Below, in pieces: positions 18,605-26,895 of a stretch of DNA of 64,000 nucleotides (position 1 is the first letter of the stretch; each line of letters starts with the position of its first letter). Source of the DNA: Nocardiopsis ganjiahuensis DSM 45031 (GTDB lineage: Bacteria > Actinomycetota > Actinomycetes > Streptosporangiales > Streptosporangiaceae); contig NZ_ANBA01000011.1 of the NCBI RefSeq assembly GCF_000341085.1, positions 372,001 to 436,000 of the forward strand. The letters run 5' to 3'. A program made the translations under genes and the position numbers. A model generated the notes under the pieces. It was not told where the DNA came from, did not search any database, and worked only from the letters and a program-made list of their open reading frames with translations.

Positions 18605-18633
18605 TTGCCGCCCCGGAGGAAGTGGCCTAGGTT
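18605..18633 (+). promoter_or_regulatory. Promoter of precursor gene 1
   Basis: TTGCCG (18605-18610) and TAGGTT (18628-18633) are separated by 17 bp, a good housekeeping-type promoter. Transcription would start near 18640, giving a leader of about 35 bases with GAAGGGAGG before the ATG. Confidence 0.6.
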
Positions 18634-18674
18634 CTCCCGTGCCGGCAACGGCTTTCACGAGAAGGGAGGTTGAC

Positions 18675-18773
18675 ATGGTTCTCTCTGATGTTCTGGCCCT
18701 TCAGGAGTTGGACACCGCTGTGGACGAAACTGTTCTTCTGAACAGCGGAGTCAGCTACGTCGGCTGCAGCTGA
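18675..18773 (+). CDS. Class III lanthipeptide precursor 1 (LanA)
   Basis: The gene encodes 32 residues. The leader contains DVLALQEL, matching the helical LLxLQ leader motif recognised by class III synthetases. The C-terminus is LLNSGVSYVGCS, in which SGVSYVGC is an exact SxxSxxxC labionin/lanthionine motif followed by one serine. The core is therefore only about 10-12 residues with a single possible ring, much shorter than labyrinthopeptins. The ATG follows GAAGGGAGG with ideal spacing. A strong terminator begins 18 bases after the stop, so the gene is probably transcribed mostly alone and at high level. A Tyr and up to three Ser residues are candidate glycosylation or acylation points. Confidence 0.85.
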   Translation: MVLSDVLALQELDTAVDETVLLNSGVSYVGCS

Positions 18774-18790
18774 CACTGACTCTTGACCGT

Positions 18791-18826
18791 GCGCTGTGAA
18801 GAATTCTTTTCTTCACAGCGCCTTTT
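18791..18826 (+). terminator. Strong intrinsic terminator after precursor 1
   Basis: GCGCTGTGAAGAA (18791-18803) and TTCTTCACAGCGC (18809-18821) form a perfect 13-bp stem with a five-base loop, followed by CTTTT. It lies between precursor 1 and the GNAT gene, so read-through would set the ratio of peptide to modifying enzyme. Confidence 0.8.
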
Positions 18827-18854
18827 CTCGTCGGTGCAGTTGTTGGGAGAGTTT

Positions 18855-19412
18855 GTGCACGGTGTCATCCACCCCCATCTGCGGACGCGTGCCGCCGGGC
18901 TCGTGTCCACCAAGGAGCGGTTCGGGGCCGAGCCCCGCGAGGAGTTGTCCCGGCGGGGCCTTCGGGGGCTCCCCAGCGAGGACGTCTTCGCGTCGCTGTG
19001 GCCCAGGAAGTACGAGGGGGTGGCCGCGCAGTTCCTCGTGGAGGACGCGGCGACGGACCGGGTGGGCGGCTACGCCTCCCTCCACGCCCTCAGCTCCCAG
19101 GGCCGCTACGTCAAGTGCTCGGTCGCAGCGGACCCGGACGTGCTGGGGCCCGAGGCCCTGACAGACGCCTTCGCGCTCACCGTGAACTACGGCTTCTCCA
19201 TGTGGAACGTGCGCAAGGTCTACTTCTGGGTGGTCGATCTGGGGCTGCCCGCGCTCCGCGCCACCGGGGTCGAGATCGTCAGGGAGGGGACCCTGCTGGA
19301 GTACGTGCGCGACGGGGAGCGCCTGCGCACGGTCCGCATCTTCGCCGTCTACCGCGAGGCCTGGGACGCGGTCGGCGCCGACCGCGTCCGGCGCGCGGTG
19401 GAGGCGGAGTGA
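18855..19412 (+). CDS. GNAT-family acyltransferase 2
   Basis: The protein has about 185 residues from the GTG at 18855, which is preceded by GGGAGAG. An upstream in-frame TTG at 18783 was rejected because translation from it would run through the terminator hairpin. The protein resembles GNAT 1: a central VGGYASLHALSSQG strand, then LTVNYGFSMWNVRKVYFWVVD and a C-terminal EGTLLEYVRDGERLRTVRIFAVYREAW. That last part is the classic 'R-E-G-x-L' GNAT tail. It follows precursor 1 directly and probably depends on terminator read-through. A role in acylating the peptide or its sugars is inferred from position only. Confidence 0.6.
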   Translation: MHGVIHPHLRTRAAGLVSTKERFGAEPREELSRRGLRGLPSEDVFASLWPRKYEGVAAQFLVEDAATDRVGGYASLHALSSQGRYVKCSVAADPDVLGPEALTDAFALTVNYGFSMWNVRKVYFWVVDLGLPALRATGVEIVREGTLLEYVRDGERLRTVRIFAVYREAWDAVGADRVRRAVEAE

Positions 19413-19458
19413 GCGGGGGCCGTCTCCCGGTTCCCGGCGCCGGAGGGGGGTCGCGGTC

Positions 19459-20709
19459 GTGCGGGTGTTGATCGCGACGCAGGCGGAGCGGACCCACTTC
19501 CTGGGTCTGGTGCCGGTGGCGTGGGCGCTGCGCGCGGCCGGGCACGAGGTGCTGGTGGCCAGCCAACCCGCCCTGGGCCCCGTGGTCACCGGCGCGGGGC
19601 TGCCCTTCGCCCCGGTCGGCAGGGACCACTACTTCGCGAGGGTCAGCCGGGACGGGCTGGCCGACCGCCATCTGGACTTCGACATGGCGGAGGACCGTGA
19701 TGAGGTTCTGACCTGGGAGTACCTGAGGGAGGGGTACGGCAAGGTCGTGACCTGGTGGTGGCGGATGGTGAACGACCCGATGTTCGACGATCTGGTCGCC
19801 CTGGGCCGGTCCTGGCGTCCCGACCTGGTCGTCTGGGAACCCTCCACCTACGCCGCGCCCGTCGCCGCCCAGGCCTGCGGGGCCGCCCACGTGCGGCATC
19901 TGTGGAGTGTGGACCTGTTCACCAGGGTCCGCCGCATCTTTCTCCGGCGCTGGGCGGAGCAGCCCGAGGCCGACCGCGAGGACCCCCTGGCCGACTGGCT
20001 GGCCGGCAGGGCCGCCCGCCACGGGGTCGAGTTCTCCGAGACCCTCGTCCAGGGCCAGGCCACCATCGAACAGGTCCCAGCCTCCCTGCGCGTTCCCTCA
20101 CCCCCCGGTGTGGACTACCTCCCCATGAGGTACGTGCCCTACAACGGACGCGCCGTCGTCCCCGACTGGCTGCGCACCCCGCCCGAACGCCCCCGCGTCG
20201 GGCTGAGTCTGGGCACCACGGCCACCCTGAGACTGGGCGGCTACACCGTCGACGTCACGGCCCTCCTGGAAGGGCTGTCCGAGCTGGACGTGGAAGTGGT
20301 CGCGACCCTGCCCGTACACGAGCAGGCCAAGTTGGGCACCGTCCCGGGCAACGTCCGCCTGGTCGACTACGTGCCCCTGCACGCCCTCGCCCCCACCTGC
20401 GACGCCATGGTCACCCACGGCGGCCCCGGGACCGTGCTCACCGGGCTCGCGCACGGGGTGCCCCAGCTCCTGGTCCCGCACGCCCGGATGTTCGACATCC
20501 CGGTGTTGTCGAGGCTGGTGGAGGCGCAGGGCGCCGGCACCGTCCTGCCCCCGGAGCAGGTGGACCCCGACACGGTCGGCGCCGCTGTCCGCACCCTGGT
20601 GAACGAGCCCGGACCCGCACGCGCGGCACGCGGACTCGGCCGGGAGATCGCCGCCCTGCCCACACCCGCACAGCTGGCCGACACACTCACCGCGCTCGCC
20701 CGCCGCTGA
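19459..20709 (+). CDS. Glycosyltransferase 1 (GT-B, macrolide-type GT1 family)
   Basis: This 416-residue two-domain enzyme has the N-terminal acceptor-domain signature FLGLVPVAWALRAAGHEVLVASQPAL shared by all eight glycosyltransferases here. Its C-terminal donor domain has THGGPGTVLTGLAHGVPQ. It is closest in the window to the enzyme at 33444-34697: both share the segments MAEDR-EVLTWEYL, APVAAQACGAAHVR and the C-terminal third. Its donor-domain stretch GGYTVDVTALLEGLS is also found nearly base for base in the enzyme at 38701-40005. It probably transfers a dTDP-deoxysugar. It lacks the auxiliary P450-like partner that some family members need, and none is encoded nearby. It converges with the gene at 20746. 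Confidence 0.85.
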   Translation: MRVLIATQAERTHFLGLVPVAWALRAAGHEVLVASQPALGPVVTGAGLPFAPVGRDHYFARVSRDGLADRHLDFDMAEDRDEVLTWEYLREGYGKVVTWWWRMVNDPMFDDLVALGRSWRPDLVVWEPSTYAAPVAAQACGAAHVRHLWSVDLFTRVRRIFLRRWAEQPEADREDPLADWLAGRAARHGVEFSETLVQGQATIEQVPASLRVPSPPGVDYLPMRYVPYNGRAVVPDWLRTPPERPRVGLSLGTTATLRLGGYTVDVTALLEGLSELDVEVVATLPVHEQAKLGTVPGNVRLVDYVPLHALAPTCDAMVTHGGPGTVLTGLAHGVPQLLVPHARMFDIPVLSRLVEAQGAGTVLPPEQVDPDTVGAAVRTLVNEPGPARAARGLGREIAALPTPAQLADTLTALARR

Positions 20710-20745
20710 CACCGGTCCGTTCGGTACCGGCCCGCCGTTCGGCGC

Positions 20746-22002
20746 TCAGGCCGACAGGGAACCGCGGGCGTGGGCGATCCGCTCCAGGTCGGCGACGATC
20801 CGGTCGGGAGCCGGAGCGCGCAGGGCCCCGTCGCGGAGGCGTGCCGCCCCCTCCCGCAGCGCCTCGTCGGCCAGGATTCCGGACAGCAGCGCGTCGGCCT
20901 CGGTACCGAGGACCTCGGACGGGGACAGGGAGCGGGCGGCGCCCTGCTCACGGAGCGCGCGGGCGAGGGGCGCCGCGTCGATCAGCTCGGAGTTGACCAC
21001 GACGAACTGGGGGACGCCCTCCACCAGTGCGTTGCAGGCCACGTCGAAACCGCCGCCGTGGACCAGCAGCGAAGCCGTCCCCATCAGCATGTGGCTCGCT
21101 CCCGAGTCCACCACCCGCACGCCCTCCGGCAGGGCGGGGAGGCCGTCCGTGCGCGAGGGCGGGGAGAGCACGACCACTTCGGCGCCGAGCAGCAGGGACG
21201 CGTCGACCACGTCCACCAGCGTCGCGACACCGTCTCCCCTCCTGTCCCAGGAGCCCCAGTCCACCAGGATCCGTCGGCCTACGGCGTCCTCGCGGGCCCA
21301 CGCGGGGAGGACGGCGGTGCCGCCGTAGGGCACCGGTCGCACGCTCAGGTGCGTACCCGACTCCAGCTTCCGCCAGCGCAGGGCCTCCGGCAGCTGGTGG
21401 ACGGAGAACTGGCCGAGGAGGAGGTCCGTGGAGAACTCCACGCCGAACGCGCCCGCGCGCTCCTCCAACCACTGGGTGAGCGGGTCGGGGGAGGACTCCG
21501 CGGCGGCGCGCTCGGCGTAGAGCCCGCGCAGACGCGCGGGGAGGTCGAGGCCCCACAGGAACCGTCCGTGCGCGGCACCGCAGGCCTCGGCCGCGATCGC
21601 CCCGGCGAAGGTGTGGGGCTCCCAGAGCACGAGGTCGGGCCGCCACTCGCCGCAGAAGCGGACCAGGTCCTCCACCACCGGTTCGTTGACGAGCTTCCAC
21701 CACCAGGTGACGTACAGGTCGTAGGCCTGCCGCAGCTGCTCCGGCGTGAGCGCGTCCGCGTCCTCGCCGAAGGGGTCGAGGAAGGACTCGTCCTCATGGC
21801 TGCGGGAGTAGGCCAGGACGTCGGCGAAGGAGTGGTCGGCACCGACCGGCACCACGGTCAGGCCGGTCTCCGCCGCGGTCCCGGCCATGGCCGGCTGGGT
21901 GGCGATCCGCACCTCGTGCCCGGCCGCGCGCAGGGCCCACGCGGTCGGGACCATGCTGAAGAAATAGGCCTTGTCCGCGTAGGCGGCGATGACGATTCGC
22001 AA
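20746..22002 (-). CDS. Glycosyltransferase 2 (GT-B), divergent member
   Basis: The protein has 418 residues from a TTG start at 22002, placed by AGGGAGAAACA just upstream. It is the most diverged of the eight enzymes. The middle (RPVPYGGTAVLPAWAREDAVGRRILVDWGSWDRRGDG) and the donor motif (LVHGGGFDVACNALVEGVPQ instead of HGGxGT) have their own sequence, and it takes no part in the near-identical blocks shared by the others. This suggests a different donor sugar, for example the UDP-pentose, but that is inference. Its divergent neighbour is rmlA. Confidence 0.8.
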   Translation of the reverse strand: MRIVIAAYADKAYFFSMVPTAWALRAAGHEVRIATQPAMAGTAAETGLTVVPVGADHSFADVLAYSRSHEDESFLDPFGEDADALTPEQLRQAYDLYVTWWWKLVNEPVVEDLVRFCGEWRPDLVLWEPHTFAGAIAAEACGAAHGRFLWGLDLPARLRGLYAERAAAESSPDPLTQWLEERAGAFGVEFSTDLLLGQFSVHQLPEALRWRKLESGTHLSVRPVPYGGTAVLPAWAREDAVGRRILVDWGSWDRRGDGVATLVDVVDASLLLGAEVVVLSPPSRTDGLPALPEGVRVVDSGASHMLMGTASLLVHGGGFDVACNALVEGVPQFVVVNSELIDAAPLARALREQGAARSLSPSEVLGTEADALLSGILADEALREGAARLRDGALRAPAPDRIVADLERIAHARGSLSA

Positions 22003-22277
22003 TGTTTCTCCCTGGCTTCCCGGTATTTCGTTGGTCCGATGTTCTGGGGGCTGAAAAGCGAAGCCGCTTCTTGACAAGCGAGGTCCCCTGCATGTTCATT
22101 GCGGGTGTTGCGCCTCGGGGCCGCCCTCCCCACCCAGCGGGATGCCGTTATCGTTGCCGGGGATTCCGCAGGGGAGCTTAGCAGCGGGCGGCGTGATCAC
22201 GGTTGCGTTCAGGCGTCACATCGGGTCCGAAGTGTTTGGCCAGGAATGTCGGCGTACGGTCCTCACGAGGAGTCACC

Positions 22278-23174
22278 ATGAAGGGTATTGTGTTGGCAGG
22301 TGGTACTGGCAGCCGCCTTTACCCCTCGACACGGAGTATTTCCAAGCACCTCTTCCCGGTTTACGACAAACCGATGTTCTACTACCCCCTGTCCGTCCTC
22401 ATGACCGCCGGCATCCGAGAGGTGCTGGTGGTGTCGAACCCGGACGGCCTCCCCCTCATCCAGAGGGTGCTGGGCGACGGAAGCGCTCTGGGGATGGACA
22501 TCCGGTACGCGGTGCAGACGGAGCCCAGGGGCATCGCCGAGGCGCTCGTCATCGGCCGCGACCACATCAGCGGCCACCGGAGCGCCCTCGTCCTCGGGGA
22601 CAACATGTTCCACGGAGAGGGTTTGGACGGACACCTGAACCGAGCGGCCTCCTCCACCTCGGGATGCACGCTCTTCGGGTGTAAGGTCAGCGATCCCCGG
22701 AGCTACGCGGTCGCCGGCTTCGGAGAAGGCGGGGCGTTCACCTCTTTGGAGGAGAAGCCCGCGGCCCCGAAGTCGGATTACGCGGTCGCGGGTCTCTATT
22801 TCTATGACCAGGACGTGGTGGATATCGCCATGGAGGTCGAACCCTCCGGGCGCGGTGAACTCGAAATCACCGATGTCAACCGCGCCTATCTGGAAAGGGG
22901 AAGGGCTGAATTCGTGACCATGGCGAACGAGGTGATGTGGCTCGACCTGGGCACGGAGGAGTCCCTGTTGGAGGGGGGCCGGTACGTGTCCACCATGGCT
23001 CGGGACTCAGGGGTACGAGTCGCATGTCTTGAGGAGATCGCGTTGCGCATGGGGTTCATCGGAGTGGAGGAGTGCCACCGCCTCGGGGCGGAGATGGCGA
23101 ACTCCCCCTACGGCGAGTACGTCATGGAGGCCGCCCGCCGGGCAGCCGGGCTACAGCAGGGTGCGGGTGTATGA
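22278..23174 (+). CDS. rmlA: Glucose-1-phosphate thymidylyltransferase
   Basis: This 298-residue enzyme converts glucose-1-phosphate and dTTP to dTDP-glucose, the entry step to the deoxysugars of this cluster. It has the nucleotide-binding LAGGTGSRLYPSTRSISKHLFPVYDKPM, the family hallmark FYYPLSVLMTAGIREVLVVSNP, the PRGIAEAL segment and LVLGDNMFHG. The ATG at 22278 follows GAGGAG. The 5' part uses noticeably more A/T-ending codons than its neighbours. Its stop overlaps the rmlB start (ATGA), so the two are co-translated. Confidence 0.95.
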   Translation: MKGIVLAGGTGSRLYPSTRSISKHLFPVYDKPMFYYPLSVLMTAGIREVLVVSNPDGLPLIQRVLGDGSALGMDIRYAVQTEPRGIAEALVIGRDHISGHRSALVLGDNMFHGEGLDGHLNRAASSTSGCTLFGCKVSDPRSYAVAGFGEGGAFTSLEEKPAAPKSDYAVAGLYFYDQDVVDIAMEVEPSGRGELEITDVNRAYLERGRAEFVTMANEVMWLDLGTEESLLEGGRYVSTMARDSGVRVACLEEIALRMGFIGVEECHRLGAEMANSPYGEYVMEAARRAAGLQQGAGV

Positions 23175-24166
23175 GAATCCTCGTCACCGGTGGAGCCGGG
23201 TTCATCGGCTCCAACTTCGTCCGGCGCGTGCTCACCGGGGTGTACCCGCTCTTCGCGGACGCCGAGGTGGTGGTCCTGGACAAGCTGACCTACGCGGGCA
23301 CGACGGAGAGCCTGGGGCCCGTGGCGGACGACCCCCGCCTGACCTTCGTCCAGGGGGACGTCTGCGACGAGCAGGTGGTCAACAAGCTGATGCGCGGGGT
23401 GTCGCTGGTCGTCCACTGCGCGGCGGAGACCCACGTCGACCGCTCCATCGCCGAGGCGGAACACTTCGTCCGCACGAACGTGCTGGGCACGTACCACCTG
23501 CTGGAGAGCGCCTTCAGGGAGAACGTGCGCAACTTCGTCCTCGTCTCCACCGACGAGGTCTACGGAACCCTGGACTCGGGCTCCTGGGTGGAGACCGACC
23601 CGCTGGAGCCCAACTCGCCGTACTCGGCGTCCAAGAGCGCCTCCGACCTGCTGGCGAGGTCCTTCCACCGGACCTACGGCATGAGGGTCTGCGTGACGCG
23701 GTGCGCCAACAACTACGGGCCGTTCCAGTTCCCGGAGAAGATGGTCCCCCTCTTCGTGACCAACCTCCTGGACGGGATACCGGTCCCGCTGTACGGGGAC
23801 GGCCGCAACGTCCGCGAGTGGGTCCACGTCGACGACCACTGCGACGCCCTCGCCCTGGTGGCCGAACACGGTGAGCCCGGCGAGGTCTACAACATCGGCG
23901 GGCCCGCGGAGAAGCGCAACCTGGAGGTGACGGAGGCGATCCTGGACCTCCTCGGCCAGGACCGCTCCATGATCCGTTTCGTCGCCGACCGGAAGGGCCA
24001 TGACCGGCGCTACTCGGTGGACGGCTCCAAGGCCGCGGCCCGGCTCGGGTACCGCCCCGCCCTCTCCTTCGAGGAGGGCCTCGCGCGCACCGTCGACTGG
24101 TACAAGGACAACCGCGCGTGGTGGGAACCGCTCAAGAAGCGCCATCAGCGGCAGAACACCCCCTGA
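23171..24166 (+). CDS. rmlB: dTDP-glucose 4,6-dehydratase
   Basis: This 331-residue extended SDR enzyme has the NAD motif TGGAGFIGSNFVRR, the catalytic triad around STDEVYG and YSASK, and the substrate segment NNYGPFQFPEKMVPLFVTN typical of RmlB. It produces dTDP-4-keto-6-deoxyglucose, the branch point for the amino-sugar and trideoxysugar pathways encoded at 37.5-43.9 kb and 54-56.6 kb. It overlaps rmlA by four bases. Confidence 0.95.
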   Translation: MRILVTGGAGFIGSNFVRRVLTGVYPLFADAEVVVLDKLTYAGTTESLGPVADDPRLTFVQGDVCDEQVVNKLMRGVSLVVHCAAETHVDRSIAEAEHFVRTNVLGTYHLLESAFRENVRNFVLVSTDEVYGTLDSGSWVETDPLEPNSPYSASKSASDLLARSFHRTYGMRVCVTRCANNYGPFQFPEKMVPLFVTNLLDGIPVPLYGDGRNVREWVHVDDHCDALALVAEHGEPGEVYNIGGPAEKRNLEVTEAILDLLGQDRSMIRFVADRKGHDRRYSVDGSKAAARLGYRPALSFEEGLARTVDWYKDNRAWWEPLKKRHQRQNTP

Positions 24167-24185
24167 CGGGACGGGTCCCGCATCC

Positions 24186-24201
24186 GTCCCGCCGGCGGGA
24201 C
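24186..24201. promoter_or_regulatory. Palindrome site 2 (candidate LmbU-type operator)
   Basis: GTCCCGCCGGCGGGAC, a perfect 16-bp palindrome, lies 20 bp after rmlB and 51 bp before the acyl-pathway operon (24252-30854). It is identical to the core of the palindromes at 18553 and 46251. It could also work as a terminator stem for rmlB. Confidence 0.5.
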
Positions 24202-24251
24202 ACCCGGGTTCCACCACGCCTGGACACGAGTACGAACCGATCGGGACTGGG

Positions 24252-25367
24252 ATGGCCACTGACGAACTTTCGCCCCGGGAACTCCTCTCGAAGCCGCCGG
24301 GCGCCCCAGAACTGACGGACCGTCCGTGGACGGTGCGGTGGGACCTCGTGGACGGATCGGCGGAGGAGCTGGTCGCCGACCTGCTCCCCCCGGAGACGGA
24401 GTTCTCGACCTCGGGGAGCACGGGGACCCCCCGGTCCTGGTTCCGCACGGACGGGCAGCTCCTGGACGAGGCACGCCTGCTCGCCGGCCTCGTGGCCGAC
24501 ACGCGTCCGGAAGCGGTGGTGTCCTTCGCCCCGCCCAGGCACGTCTACGGCCTGCTCGCGAGCGTCCTCGTCCCGGCCGTGCTGGGCGTTCCCGTCTGGT
24601 ACGTCCCCCGGTTCGGCTCACTCCCGTCCACTAGGCACCGCCGCTGGGCCGTGGTGGCGATCCCCTGGACCTTCCGCATCCTGGGGCGCCGACGGGCCTG
24701 GCTGGAGTCGGCCGAGCGGCTGGCCTTCGTGCACAGCACGGCAGTCCTGCCACGGAGCGCGGTCGACCTGCTGTCCGGCCTGGAGGCGAAGGCGAGCCTG
24801 GTGGAGGTCTTCGGATCGACGGAGACCGGTGGTGTGGCCTACCGGCGCTGGGCCTCCGACGCCGAGGCCTGGCACCTGTTCCCCGACGTGGAGTTCGCGG
24901 GGGACGGGGGCGGGCCGTCCCAGGAAGAGGCCCCGCTCGTGGTGCGCAGCCCGCGCATCGCCCGCCCGGAGGAGGGGACCGCCGGACCGGAGCACCGGAT
25001 GGACGACCACGTCCGCCGCGTCGGCCGACGGGAGTTCGCCTTCGCCGGACGCCGGACCCGGATCGTGAACGTCAACGGCAGGCGGCTGGACCTCGATCTC
25101 ATGGAGGAACGGCTCCTCGCCGCCGTCGACTGCGACGACCTCGCCTGTGTCCCGGTGCCGGACGAGTTCACCGGTGAACACTTCGACCTGCTGCTCGTGC
25201 CGGGGCGGACCGGGGCGCCCGATCCCGAGGCGCTGCGCAAGGCGATCGAAGGGCTCGCGTGCCGTCCCCGGAGCGTGAGGACGGTGGAGCGGATCGACCG
25301 CTCCGAGACAGGAAAACTGCGGCGTGTGCAGTCCGCGCAGCCCCACCCCGAAGGAGTGCACAGATGA
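24252..25367 (+). CDS. Small AMP-dependent acyl ligase (ANL superfamily)
   Basis: At 371 residues this enzyme is shorter than the usual 500 or more. It keeps the P-loop FSTSGSTGTPRSWFRT, the FGSTETGG motif, the RIVNVNGRRLDLD hinge and the catalytic-lysine segment DRSETGKLRR. Missing sequence is mainly in the N-terminal subdomains; a similar compact architecture is found in stand-alone ligases of fatty acid and aryl acid tailoring. It overlaps the ammonia-lyase gene by four bases (ATGA). It therefore probably activates that enzyme's product (p-coumarate or similar) for loading on CoA or an ACP such as the one at 45248. Confidence 0.65.
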   Translation: MATDELSPRELLSKPPGAPELTDRPWTVRWDLVDGSAEELVADLLPPETEFSTSGSTGTPRSWFRTDGQLLDEARLLAGLVADTRPEAVVSFAPPRHVYGLLASVLVPAVLGVPVWYVPRFGSLPSTRHRRWAVVAIPWTFRILGRRRAWLESAERLAFVHSTAVLPRSAVDLLSGLEAKASLVEVFGSTETGGVAYRRWASDAEAWHLFPDVEFAGDGGGPSQEEAPLVVRSPRIARPEEGTAGPEHRMDDHVRRVGRREFAFAGRRTRIVNVNGRRLDLDLMEERLLAAVDCDDLACVPVPDEFTGEHFDLLLVPGRTGAPDPEALRKAIEGLACRPRSVRTVERIDRSETGKLRRVQSAQPHPEGVHR

Positions 25368-26863
25368 CGCTCGCCCCGACCCGCCTGTCCGACGTCGCCG
25401 GCCTGGCCTCGCCGGACGCACGGCTCGACTGGACCGAGGACGACCTCGGGCGCATGCGGGACAGCGCCGCGACCATGGCCGAACACCTGGCCGCCGGCGC
25501 CGACGTCTACGGCGTCACCCGGGGTTTCGGCCCGCTCGTCGCCTTCCCCGCCGCTGAGTCCTCGGGAGAGCAGGGCGCGGGCCTGATCGCCCACCTCGGC
25601 AGTGCGCAGGGAGAACCGCTGTCCCCCGAGGTCAGCCGACTCGTGGTCGCCCTTCGCCTCACCAGCATGCGGCGCGGCTACTCGGCGGTGTCGGTCGAGT
25701 TCTGGCAGAGGCTCGTGGAGCTCTGGAACCAGGGGTTCACCCCCGTCATCCCGCGTGAGGGGACGGTCAGCGCGAGCGGTGACCTCCAACCCCTCGCCAG
25801 CGCCGCCCTGGCCTTCGCCGGGGAGGGAGAGGCGTGGGTGCGCGACGACGTCGGGGCGTGGTCCAGGGTGCCCGCCGCGAAGGCGCTGGCCCAGCTCGGG
25901 GCGGTACCCGTCGAGTGGGGCGCCCGCGAGGCCCTGTCCTTCGTCAACGGCAGCGGGGTCGGGCTCGCGGCCACCATCGACAACCACACGCGGATCACGG
26001 ACCTCGTGCGTGCCTCGGCGCTGCTCACGGCGCGCGCGGCGGAGCTCCTGGGAGCCAACCCGCAGGCGTACGCAGCGGGTATCTCCGAGGCCCGGGGGCA
26101 GAGCGGACAGACGGCGGCCGCGGAGTGGATCAGGTCCGGCCTGCCCGCCTCCGCGCAGTGGAACAGGGAGCGCCCCCTCCAGGAGCCGTACAGCCTGCGG
26201 TGCGCGCCGCAGATCCTGGGAGCGGTCCTCGACCAGCTCTCCTCGGCCGAGCGCATCCTGCTCAGGGAGGCGGCGGGCACGACCGACAACCCCGTGAGCC
26301 ACGGGGGCGAGGTCCTGCACGGAGGCAACTTCCACGCCATGCCGGTCGGGCTCTGCTCCGACCAGCTCGGGCTGGCCCTGCAACAGGTCGCCTTCATGGC
26401 CGACCGCCAGCTGTCCCTGCTGTGCTCCCCGGAGACCAACGGCGGGCTCCCCCCGATGCTCACTCCCAGGCCCGGGGCCGGCAGCGGTCTGGCCGGGGTG
26501 CAGGTGAGCGCCACCTCGTTCGTCTCCCGGATCCGCCAACTGGTGACCCCCGCGAGCCTCACGGCCCTGCCCTGCAACAACGGCAACCAGGACCACGTGC
26601 CCATGACACTGAACGGCGCCAACTCCGTGGCGCAGGCGGTGGAGCTGGCGTGGCTCGTCATCGGCTCGCTCGGGGTGGGCGTGGCCCAGCTCGCGGCCCT
26701 GTCCGGCCGGACCGGGGAGGACGGCGTCTGGGGCAGGATCGGCGAACTCAGTCCGCCGCTGGACCGGGACCGGCCCCTGGCCGAGGAGGTGCGGGCCGTA
26801 CGCGACGTCCTCGCCGCGGAGGCCGGGGCCAGGGCCGCCGAATGGACGATCCCCGGGCTCTGA
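25364..26863 (+). CDS. MIO-type aromatic amino acid ammonia-lyase, probably tyrosine-specific
   Basis: This 499-residue member of the HAL/PAL/TAL family has the self-processing Ala137-Ser138-Gly139 triad (SASGDLQPL) that forms the MIO cofactor. Other marks are catalytic Tyr49 in VYGVTRGFG, the FVNGSG and QEPYSLRCAPQ motifs and DNPVSHGGEVLHGGNFH. The specificity pair is His77-Leu78 (LIAHLGSAQG), the arrangement described for bacterial tyrosine ammonia-lyase (His89 in Rhodobacter). Plant PAL has Phe-Leu and HAL has Ser-His. The expected product is p-coumarate; aminomutase activity giving beta-tyrosine cannot be excluded. It is translationally coupled to the acyl ligase. Confidence 0.8.
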   Translation: MTLAPTRLSDVAGLASPDARLDWTEDDLGRMRDSAATMAEHLAAGADVYGVTRGFGPLVAFPAAESSGEQGAGLIAHLGSAQGEPLSPEVSRLVVALRLTSMRRGYSAVSVEFWQRLVELWNQGFTPVIPREGTVSASGDLQPLASAALAFAGEGEAWVRDDVGAWSRVPAAKALAQLGAVPVEWGAREALSFVNGSGVGLAATIDNHTRITDLVRASALLTARAAELLGANPQAYAAGISEARGQSGQTAAAEWIRSGLPASAQWNRERPLQEPYSLRCAPQILGAVLDQLSSAERILLREAAGTTDNPVSHGGEVLHGGNFHAMPVGLCSDQLGLALQQVAFMADRQLSLLCSPETNGGLPPMLTPRPGAGSGLAGVQVSATSFVSRIRQLVTPASLTALPCNNGNQDHVPMTLNGANSVAQAVELAWLVIGSLGVGVAQLAALSGRTGEDGVWGRIGELSPPLDRDRPLAEEVRAVRDVLAAEAGARAAEWTIPGL

Positions 26864-26895
26864 CCCGCGCCGTACCGACACTTGAGAGGTGACCC

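Noticed and set aside
18783..18854. Upstream TTG start for GNAT 2
   Set aside because: The extra residues would be encoded by the terminator hairpin and its T-tract. GGGAGAG in front of the GTG at 18855 is a better initiation site.
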